Source: Bacillota bacterium
GTDB lineage: Bacteria > Bacillota > Clostridia > Acetivibrionales > DTU013
Direction: 5' to 3'
NCBI GenBank assembly: GCA_023412665.1
Contig: JAEZCA010000009.1
Coordinates: 1 to 19,592 of the forward strand
DNA length: 19,592 nt
The notes under the pieces were generated by a model, which was not told where the DNA came from, made no database searches, and was given only the letters and a program-made list of their open reading frames with translations. The position numbers and the translations under genes were made by a program. Below are positions 13,563-19,592 of this stretch, one piece after another. Within the stretch, counting starts at the first letter, position 1. Every line of letters starts with the position of its first letter.

Positions 13563-14264
13563 ATGAGCTATATTACCTTTAAAAAAGTAACAAAGGAGTA
13601 CCGAAGCGGTGAAAATACAGTTTTGGCTGCAGACGATGTCAGCTTCAAAATCGAGAAAGGCGAGCTTTGTGTGGTACTTGGGCCAAGCGGGGCAGGAAAG
13701 ACGACAGTCCTGAACCTTCTTGGCGGTATGGACAGAGCCACCTCTGGGTCGATAACGGTTGGAGGCAGGGAGGTAACAGGCCTCAATGAAGATGAGCTGA
13801 CAGGCTACCGCAGGGAGGATGTGGGCTTTGTATTCCAGTTCTACAATCTGATGCCCAATCTGACTGCATTGGAAAATGTTGAACTGGCCGAACAGGTATG
13901 CAAAAATCCTTTGAGGCCTGCTGAGGTACTGGAGCAGGTAGGGCTCAGGGACAGGATGCACAACTTCCCCGCACAGCTGTCGGGTGGGGAGCAGCAGCGT
14001 GTCTCTATCGCAAGGGCTTTATGTAAAAATCCTGCATTGCTTCTTTGTGACGAGCCTACCGGCGCACTTGATTCAAGAACCGGCATGCAGGTGCTGAGGC
14101 AGCTGGCTGAGGTTTCATCAAAGTTTCATACAACCGTAGTCATTATAACGCATAATGCACTGATAGCACCTATTGCCGGAAGAGTGATCCGTATGAAGAA
14201 TGGCAGGATAGAGGAAGTGGAAGTCAATGCTGATCCTGTGTGTGTGGAGGAGATCACATGGTAA
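13563..14264 (+). CDS. ABC transporter ATP-binding protein, MacB/LolD type
   Basis: A 233-residue ATPase with Walker A GPSGAGKT (40-47), Q-loop FQFYNL (91-96), signature LSGGEQQR (139-146), Walker B LLLCDEP (159-165), D-loop GALD and H-loop H197 (IITHN). The sequence VGFVFQFYNLMPNLTALENV is characteristic of the group that pairs with FtsX-fold permeases and drives mechanotransmission rather than classical transport. GGGAGAGG (13548-13555) is 7 nt before the ATG at 13563; an earlier in-frame ATG at 13494 lies inside the operator and is rejected. It overlaps the permease start by 7 bp. Likely substrates are antimicrobial peptides, drugs or lipoproteins. Confidence 0.94.
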   Translation: MSYITFKKVTKEYRSGENTVLAADDVSFKIEKGELCVVLGPSGAGKTTVLNLLGGMDRATSGSITVGGREVTGLNEDELTGYRREDVGFVFQFYNLMPNLTALENVELAEQVCKNPLRPAEVLEQVGLRDRMHNFPAQLSGGEQQRVSIARALCKNPALLLCDEPTGALDSRTGMQVLRQLAEVSSKFHTTVVIITHNALIAPIAGRVIRMKNGRIEEVEVNADPVCVEEITW

Positions 14265-16606
14265 GGAACGGACTGCTCAAAAAATTCCTTCGTGATGTAA
14301 TGCTGGCGAAGGGGCAGATACTCTCCATCATTATACTGAGCGCGCTGGGTGTTATGGTATTCAGCGGTCTTGACGGGGCATGGCGCAATCTGGATGTTTC
14401 AGTGGAGCAGTATTTTGATGAACAGAAGCTTGCGGACTTCTGGATCATAACGGCCGCTTCTGATAAGAACACAGAGAGAAGGATAGCCCGCATCAAGGGT
14501 GTAAAAGATGTGCAGAGCAGATTCAGCTTTGAAATAAAGACCACTCTTCCGGGAAATCCAAAGCTGATGCTGCATGCGGTGAGGGATGAGATGCGTATCA
14601 ATATCCCTCGTATCGTCAGCGGGAGTATGCTATGGGACAATGATTACAAGGGCTGTCTATTGGATGTGAGGTTTGCCGAGGCTAACGGCTTGTCCCCCGG
14701 AGATGACATCACGCTGAAAATCGGTGACCGAAGGTCGGTCTTTATTGTCCGGGGACTTGTAATAAGCCCTGAGTATGTATTTTCATCAAAGGATATTATG
14801 CCCGATCCCAAATCCTTCGGTTTCATTTATACGAATATAAGAGAATTCTCAGCCATGCCCAGAAATGAGATATGCGTTCTTGTGGATGATGATGCGGATG
14901 CTGCAGCGGTCAAGGCAGCAATCGAGGATGAGCTGCCAAGGGCATTTGTCCGTGACAGGAAATCTCACAACAGTACGCAGATGATAAGGAACGAGGTAGA
15001 GCAGTTCAGCTCGCTGTCGGTTGTATTTCCGATCATGTTTTTTATGGTATCGGCTCTGATAGTACTGACGACAATGACCAGGATCGTTGAAAACCAGAGG
15101 ACCCAAATGGGTTTGCTTAAAGCGTTGGGTTACAGGCACGGCAGTATAATGCGGCATTACCTGTCTTTTGGACTTTTCCCCTCGATGCTTGGCTCGGTTG
15201 GAGGGCTTATCGCAGGAAGATATACGCTGCCGCAGTTCCTCTGGAGTGTCATGGAGGATATGTATATGCTTCCGGAGGCGAAAACCGCACCGATATCATA
15301 TGCGGCCATATCTGTATCCCTCTTGTCTATTGTCATGACATGTTTCATCTGCTATAAGGCTTGCCAACGCAACATATCCGAAACCGCTGCTTTACTGCTG
15401 AGGCCGAAGGCGCCAAAGGCTGGAAGCCGCATTCTGATCGAGAGGATAGCGGTGCTTTGGTCAGCACTTGGTTTTAGTACAAAGATGATCATGAGGAATC
15501 TATTCAGGAGCAGGATTCGGGCACTTATGGCGCTGGCGGGGGTGCTGAGCTGTACTGCATTGATAATCACCGCATTCGGCCTGTCGGATACCATGGACCA
15601 TTTAATCGATTCTTATTACGGAGTGACCTTGCGTTATGATTACAGGGCTGATCTGGATGAGTCCGGAGGCGGTATTGAAAAGTACCGCAGGAGGATGGAT
15701 GCAGAGAGGGTCGAAGGTATCATGGAAAAAGCGGTCAGCGTGAGAAAGGCTGCCGGCAGCAGAGTGACAGGGGAAAATGGCGTAGATATATATGAAGAGA
15801 GCAGGACAGTTCTGCTGACTGTTTTTGAAGACGACCAGGGATTGATTTTCCTTGGGATACCGGACAGCAATGAAAAGCATGTTGGAAACGGAGTAATTGT
15901 ATCGCAAAAGCTTGCGGAAGTGATGATGCTTGGTATAGGAGATGCCCTAAAGCTCAAGCTGCCGGGCGTTGAAAAGGAGGAAGAGGTGATGATCACCGGA
16001 CTGGCCCAAATACAAATAGGACAGGGTCTGTATATGACAGAGACTGCCTGGGAGGATCTCGAAAAGGGAGCATTCAGGCCTACGGCACTGCTGGTCAAGA
16101 ATCCTGGAAGGGATTGTATCGAATACCTGGAAGGGCTGGACGAGGTCACAGGCATCAAGTCTGTTTCATCTCTGAAGGAGAAGACAAAGGCCGGTGTTGA
16201 ACCCTTCAACAGTATAGCGTTCCTTATGGCTGTTTTTGCTTTATTGCTTGCATTCGTTGTGCTGTACAACATGGGGATACTTAATTTCATCGAGAGGATA
16301 AGGGAATTTGCCACGCTGAAGGTGCTTGGCTTTTACCGGCGTGAAATACGCTCGCTGATAGTCAGGGAAAATGTGATAGTGACTCTGGCGGGCATACTGG
16401 CGGGTATTTATCCGGGAATACTGCTGGCCGCAATGGTGATGGCAGCCAGTGAACCGGATGACATGGTATTTGTTACGGTAGTGGATCCGACCAGCATAAT
16501 AGCGACCTGTGTGATCACATTTGCATTTTCTCTGCTGATCCAGCGGCTTTTGACCGGCAAAGTCAGGTCGATTGTTATGGTCGAAGCTCTGAAGAGCGTG
16601 GAATAG
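14258..16606 (+). CDS. FtsX-like ABC permease with two transmembrane modules
   Basis: A 782-residue permease that works with the ATPase encoded directly upstream. One membrane helix lies at about 16-38 and is followed by a large extracytoplasmic domain (about 40-245). Three helices follow near 252-275, 302-322 and 346-369. The pattern then repeats: a helix near 421-444, a second ectodomain (about 450-650) and helices near 655-676, 706-731 and 746-766. QMGLLKALGYRHGSI and FATLKVLGFYRREI are the two cytoplasmic coupling segments of the FtsX fold. GGAGG (14246-14250) decides the ATG at 14258 over an upstream GTG. The long double form is common in Firmicutes exporters. The substrate cannot be told. 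Confidence 0.92.
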   Translation: MVRNGLLKKFLRDVMLAKGQILSIIILSALGVMVFSGLDGAWRNLDVSVEQYFDEQKLADFWIITAASDKNTERRIARIKGVKDVQSRFSFEIKTTLPGNPKLMLHAVRDEMRINIPRIVSGSMLWDNDYKGCLLDVRFAEANGLSPGDDITLKIGDRRSVFIVRGLVISPEYVFSSKDIMPDPKSFGFIYTNIREFSAMPRNEICVLVDDDADAAAVKAAIEDELPRAFVRDRKSHNSTQMIRNEVEQFSSLSVVFPIMFFMVSALIVLTTMTRIVENQRTQMGLLKALGYRHGSIMRHYLSFGLFPSMLGSVGGLIAGRYTLPQFLWSVMEDMYMLPEAKTAPISYAAISVSLLSIVMTCFICYKACQRNISETAALLLRPKAPKAGSRILIERIAVLWSALGFSTKMIMRNLFRSRIRALMALAGVLSCTALIITAFGLSDTMDHLIDSYYGVTLRYDYRADLDESGGGIEKYRRRMDAERVEGIMEKAVSVRKAAGSRVTGENGVDIYEESRTVLLTVFEDDQGLIFLGIPDSNEKHVGNGVIVSQKLAEVMMLGIGDALKLKLPGVEKEEEVMITGLAQIQIGQGLYMTETAWEDLEKGAFRPTALLVKNPGRDCIEYLEGLDEVTGIKSVSSLKEKTKAGVEPFNSIAFLMAVFALLLAFVVLYNMGILNFIERIREFATLKVLGFYRREIRSLIVRENVIVTLAGILAGIYPGILLAAMVMAASEPDDMVFVTVVDPTSIIATCVITFAFSLLIQRLLTGKVRSIVMVEALKSVE

Positions 16607-16638
16607 CTTCAGGTGCAGGAACGGCAGTCCGGGGATGT

Positions 16639-16872
16639 TTGCTGAGCTCTGCTGCAAAAAGCTGCCGCTGGTACAAGGAAATGATACTTGCTTCGGAAAA
16701 TCCTGGAGCCGGTGTCCCTATGGATTTCTATCCGGCAATAATGTGCCTGAAGGACAAGGGCATACTCCAGGGAAACAACGGAGAGAGCAAGTGGAATGAT
16801 CCGATCTCCAGAGCTGAGGCGCTTGCGCTGTTTGAGCGTCTGGCAAAGGTATGGGGTGAAGAAAGCAAATAG
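16639..16872 (+). pseudogene. Orphan S-layer-homology (SLH) domain fragment
   Basis: This frame encodes MDFYPAIMCLKDKGILQG and then DPISRAEALALFERLAKVW. These are the two halves of one SLH repeat (the DKGI..G turn and the xRAE helix), which bind secondary cell-wall polymers. There is no proper start: the frame opens with TTG, lacks a ribosome binding site, and stays open upstream into the permease gene. A normal SLH protein has three repeats and a secretion signal, both missing. It is most likely the leftover 3' end of a larger surface-protein gene. It could alternatively be a short expressed peptide. Confidence 0.6.
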
Positions 16873-17010
16873 GAAACTTAAATCTCATCAGTCGGCTTGG
16901 ACTGCATCAGTGGTCATCATTGGTGTGTAACAGTAGACAGCAGTACTGCTTTTCTGTATATTGATAATATATATTTGAACAATGTCACAGTCTTCATCCT
17001 CTATACGTAT

Positions 17011-17189
17011 TTTCAGCCCTTCAGGCTGAAAAACGATTGGTGGGGGTTACCGATTGAAAAAGCTGTCAGTGGCGAGTACAATCTCCCACTGACGTTGTTC
17101 AAACGCCACGTTTAGGCGTGGCGCACGGAGTGTAGCGTAGGGCGAATTCATTTCGCCCGCAGCGAGGGGGTATGGGGGCTTGCCCCCAT
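17011..17189 (+). ncRNA. Highly structured non-coding region, possible orphan HEARO/omega-type RNA
   Basis: Five strong hairpins follow within 180 bp: TTTCAGCC/GGCTGAAA (17011-17031), GTCAGTGG/CCACTGAC (17065-17093), CGCCACG/CGTGGCG (17104-17123), GGGCGAA/TTCGCCC (17140-17158) and ATGGGGGC/GCCCCCAT (17172-17189). All stems are perfect and no coding frame is convincing. The motif CGCCACGTTTAGGCGTGG recalls hairpins at the ends of IS200/IS605-type elements and their guide RNAs (HEARO/omega RNA linked to IscB or TnpB). No such protein is nearby. Strand and exact ends are not settled; the plus strand is a guess. It could also be a palindromic repeat element. Confidence 0.5.
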
Positions 17190-17286
17190 TGGAAATTGAA
17201 ATGCAGGGTACAGAGGGTTTGAGTGAGGTGTCGGTTTTGTGCATTGTGTGCATGGATATAGGCTGTCGTCATTCCTGCCAGTTTTC

Positions 17287-18552
17287 TCAAATATCACGGA
17301 TCCAGTTTTTCACACTGTCATTTAGATTCTCACCGGGCTCGATTCTATTTGCGCCAAGATATCCGGCGAACCGCCTGAAACACTTTACCAGTGCATGCTG
17401 CATTGGTTTTGTCTGCCTGACTCCATTTTCCCACCACCAGTTTTTTATAGTCAAAGTCTTTGCCTTTTTGTCATAAGATGGTTCAAACCTGCCGATGAAC
17501 CTATCTCCAAAAATCACCGGCAGAACGTAGTAGCCATATTTTCTTTCTGACTCCGGCTTGTATACCTCCCAGCGGTAATCGAAATCAAACAGCTCACTTA
17601 TCATCCTGCGATCCCACAGCATATTGTCAAGAGGCGCCAGTATCCGGGCTTCAGGTTTTCTGGAGCGTGCCGGTACATTTGAGCCGGATGGTGAAAAAGT
17701 GCCGCCGGGTATATTAGATAGTACATTTTCCATAATATTTTGATCAGTGCTTCTGATATAAAACGGTACATTAATGCCATCTATGGCAATCTCTGTGAAT
17801 TTGCCCGCAGAAAGCAGCCTTTGTATGCTTTCAAGCCTTTCAGGTGTTTTTGTTTCAGGAATCTCGAGCCAGGCATCTCCTGGCTTTGCCCATAGCAATC
17901 CGACACCTCCTATCCTGCGGCATATGCGCCAGTCCCTGTATTGATCAAAGGTCTCGTTGGGATCTGGCGTGCTCAGCAGTTCATGCGGTAGGTGCCGGAC
18001 GGCAAAATCATAATATTTTCTTGTATTGACCTTATGGTGGATAATGACCTCGCCCCAGAACCACATACTTTCCAAAGCGGCACGGGACACTCTTGTCGGA
18101 CCCCAGGGCCAATTGACGGATTCATCATATTGGAGGTCGATGGAGGACAAGGGTCCGTGTATATTGATTTCCTCCCTTATCAGCGGAAGATAGGGGACGA
18201 TGGGCCTGTCTTCCGAACAAAGCCTTTCAAGGTTCGAAGCTCTGTATCTGCTGAAATACGGCCAGTCGGAAGTATTGTAAATGGACATCACCTTATCCCA
18301 TCCATCAACAAGCTTTCTGTCCTTATACAGCAGCTCATCAAGCATACAGGGCTTGAATCCGTCGATCCTTGACTGCAGAACAAGCTCCTGGTTATGACCG
18401 ACAATATTCAGCGGGTCGAATTGTATACAGCCCACACGATTAAAATACTCCACTATGCCGTCCTTGCCCTTTGACAAACCGGGGCCGGACAATCCGTGAT
18501 AGGACAGCAGGAATCTCCTTGCCTGTTCTTTAGAAATAGAAATGGTTCTCAT
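17287..18552 (-). CDS. YcaQ/AlkX-type DNA glycosylase (winged-helix HTH_42 family)
   Basis: The protein has 421 residues. Its family (AlkZ-like proteins) removes alkylated bases and can unhook interstrand crosslinks. The catalytic segment is GCIQFDPLNIVGHNQELVLQSR, which carries the Q-Phi-D form (Q44, D46) found in YcaQ/AlkX rather than the Q-Phi-Q of AlkZ. Other matches are SIYNTSDWPYF, the ILAPLDNMLWDRR motif (about 311-323) and FEPSYDKKAKTL near the end. The protein is cytosolic with tandem winged-helix domains. GTGAGG (18558-18563) is 5 nt before the ATG. The promoter contains a LexA-box match, so SOS induction is likely. It sits a few kilobases from the ogt-nfo-alkD set, on the other strand. 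Confidence 0.9.
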   Translation of the reverse strand: MRTISISKEQARRFLLSYHGLSGPGLSKGKDGIVEYFNRVGCIQFDPLNIVGHNQELVLQSRIDGFKPCMLDELLYKDRKLVDGWDKVMSIYNTSDWPYFSRYRASNLERLCSEDRPIVPYLPLIREEINIHGPLSSIDLQYDESVNWPWGPTRVSRAALESMWFWGEVIIHHKVNTRKYYDFAVRHLPHELLSTPDPNETFDQYRDWRICRRIGGVGLLWAKPGDAWLEIPETKTPERLESIQRLLSAGKFTEIAIDGINVPFYIRSTDQNIMENVLSNIPGGTFSPSGSNVPARSRKPEARILAPLDNMLWDRRMISELFDFDYRWEVYKPESERKYGYYVLPVIFGDRFIGRFEPSYDKKAKTLTIKNWWWENGVRQTKPMQHALVKCFRRFAGYLGANRIEPGENLNDSVKNWIRDI

Positions 18553-18583
18553 TAATACCTCACAATAATGTTATCTATATAAC

Positions 18584-18612
18584 AGTATACACGAACAGAT
18601 GTTCTGACACAA
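18584..18612 (-). promoter_or_regulatory. Promoter of the YcaQ-type gene
   Basis: On the minus strand a partial -35 TTGTGT (18607-18612), a 17-bp spacer and a -10 TATACT (18584-18589) lie about 30 bp before the start codon. The LexA-box match fills the spacer. Confidence 0.6.
18592..18605. promoter_or_regulatory. LexA (SOS) box
   Basis: CGAACAGATGTTCT matches the Gram-positive LexA consensus CGAAC-N4-GTTCG at every position but the last. The internal RNRY bases also fit. It lies wholly between the -35 and -10 of a DNA repair gene, which makes a chance match less likely. Confidence 0.75.
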
Positions 18613-18618
18613 GGGGAT

Positions 18619-18666
18619 AATACTCATATATTTGATACCCGCTTTCCGCTGGGAAAGCTGAGTATT
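18619..18666. repeat. Nested inverted repeat between divergent genes
   Basis: Outer arms AATACTCA (18619-18626) and TGAGTATT (18659-18666) enclose a hairpin GCTTTCC-GCTG-GGAAAGC (18641-18658). The left side has a 14-nt bulge. It lies between the promoters of the YcaQ-type gene and the membrane-protein gene and could be a regulator site or an RNA fold. Confidence 0.45.
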
Positions 18667-18671
18667 ATTTA

Positions 18672-18701
18672 TTAACAAATTATGTCGATTTATGTTATAT
18701 T
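18672..18701 (+). promoter_or_regulatory. Promoter of the 3'-terminal membrane-protein gene
   Basis: The -35 TTAACA (18672-18677), an 18-bp spacer and -10 TATATT (18696-18701) each match five of six consensus bases and lie about 77 bp before the ATG. Confidence 0.5.
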
Positions 18702-18777
18702 AGATGAGTAAAGCATTTAAGAAAGATGTGCCGTCGGATAAGCGAGGACATTTTCAGTCAAGGAGCGGTGAACTTAT

Positions 18778-19592
18778 ATGAGCAAACCAACAGAAGGAAA
18801 AAGAAAAGAACGTGTAAAAACCAAAAAATCAGCCGGAAGAATAATCGGAACAATAATACTGATTATTTTGATTTTGCCTGTCGTTTTATCTGGATTGCTG
18901 TACCTTTATGTCAGCGTTGCGGATTTCAAATACGATGACCCGGAGCAGGTGATCTCAAATAGCACACCCATGGACTTCTCACAGAGAAACTCATTTGATG
19001 CCGATAGAATGACTCAAACGATGGTTTTTGACAATTCGGATTTATATTATCTTACGCGAAACGTTATACCGGATCTTCACCTGACGGAATCCATATACAT
19101 AAATGCATACAGGTTTGCACTTGAAGATTCGGCAGTATATATCCAGGGGAAAGCATACGGTATCAATATACCTGTTAAGCTTGATGTGGATTTGCGATGG
19201 GAAAACAGCAGTCCGATTATCAGCATAAAGGGTGTATACCTCGGAAGCCTGCAGATTCCATTGCCTGTAAAAATGCTTGCAGACAAATATGATATATCTC
19301 TGGAATACCCATTTTCATTAAACGAGATCCTATTGCTGCAGAAGGCAGGCAACCTACGGATTGAGGATGGACTGATGAAGGCCGAGTTCCCCATAGACAA
19401 GTATGTCCTTTCAGAGGGAATGGACGCATGGATGTACCTTAAGCCTGCACTAATATATATGGACAGTGAAGATGAGATGGGCAAGCTGGTGGAAAGCTAC
19501 AAGTCTAACTGGATGGATGAAGGCTACGAAAGCGAACAGCTCAAGGAGTATGCGAAGAAATTCCAGAACGATCCTGAAGAGTACCAGAAGCT
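18778..19592 (+). CDS. Membrane-anchored protein of unknown function (partial, runs off the window)
   Basis: The frame is open from ATG 18778 to the last base, giving at least 271 residues. A very basic start (KRKERVKTKKSAGR) is followed by one membrane helix (about 21-47), so the rest faces outward. The outer part begins VADFKYDDPEQVISNSTPMDFS and is mostly short beta strands (ESIYINAYRF, AVYIQGKAYGINIPVKLDV, SPIISIKGVYLGSLQIPLPV), then helical near the window end. I do not recognise a family. AAGGAG (18760-18765) lies 12 nt before the ATG, rather far. A closer GTG (18768) is in another frame whose product stops at 18938 and lacks the helix. The C-terminus is missing. Confidence 0.8.
   Translation, partial: MSKPTEGKRKERVKTKKSAGRIIGTIILIILILPVVLSGLLYLYVSVADFKYDDPEQVISNSTPMDFSQRNSFDADRMTQTMVFDNSDLYYLTRNVIPDLHLTESIYINAYRFALEDSAVYIQGKAYGINIPVKLDVDLRWENSSPIISIKGVYLGSLQIPLPVKMLADKYDISLEYPFSLNEILLLQKAGNLRIEDGLMKAEFPIDKYVLSEGMDAWMYLKPALIYMDSEDEMGKLVESYKSNWMDEGYESEQLKEYAKKFQNDPEEYQK

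Noticed and set aside
15640..16314. 224-codon minus-strand ORF in the permease gene
   Set aside because: It is a Ser/Pro-rich shadow of the well-supported permease frame, with no promoter or ribosome binding site.
18726..18938. Short plus-strand ORF before the last gene
   Set aside because: It overlaps the start of the long frame from 18778 in another phase; its product is very basic and lacks the membrane helix, whereas the other frame stays open to the window end.

Overview
The window looks like a chromosome segment from a Gram-positive anaerobe of the Clostridia, probably a plant-fibre degrader. The signs are strong AGGAGG-type ribosome binding sites, several TTG and GTG starts, a GH10 xylanase, an S-layer-homology remnant and a Firmicutes-type LexA box. 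The phylum is inferred from gene content; no rRNA is present.

Left part (1-2900): an A+T-rich accessory island ending at the 3' side of a tRNA-Ser(GGA) gene. It begins with the end of an IS21-like element (four 23-bp tandem repeats), followed by a gene for a small Mrr-like nuclease candidate broken by an in-frame amber codon. Next is a tightly coupled two-gene module, a winged-helix protein plus a HEPN-type (Rx4H) protein, then a decayed recombinase tail. The wHTH-HEPN pair is the best candidate here for an undescribed, possibly anti-phage, system.

Middle part (3066-9970): core-like genes. These are a Gfo/Idh/MocA oxidoreductase, a membrane-bound GGDEF diguanylate cyclase without an I-site, an intracellular GH10 xylanase with an operator-like palindrome on its promoter, a MetY-type sulfhydrylase on the other strand, and a membrane-anchored alpha/beta hydrolase. 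A pair follows on the minus strand: a PadR repressor with a perfect 21-bp operator, and an HAAS-domain protein carrying 18 glycines in a period-5 repeat.

Right-centre (10495-16606): a compact plus-strand set for DNA alkylation damage (Ogt methyltransferase, endonuclease IV, AlkD-like glycosylase). After it comes a TetR regulator and a MacB-type ABC ATPase plus FtsX-like permease. Near-identical palindromes in front of tetR and of the ABC genes suggest one repressor controls both.

Right end (16607-19592): an orphan S-layer-homology fragment; a strongly structured non-coding stretch of five hairpins that may be an orphan HEARO/omega-type RNA; a YcaQ/AlkX-type DNA glycosylase with a LexA box inside its promoter; and the start of a membrane-anchored protein running off the window. 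The repair genes together cover direct reversal, base excision, AP-site cleavage and crosslink unhooking.
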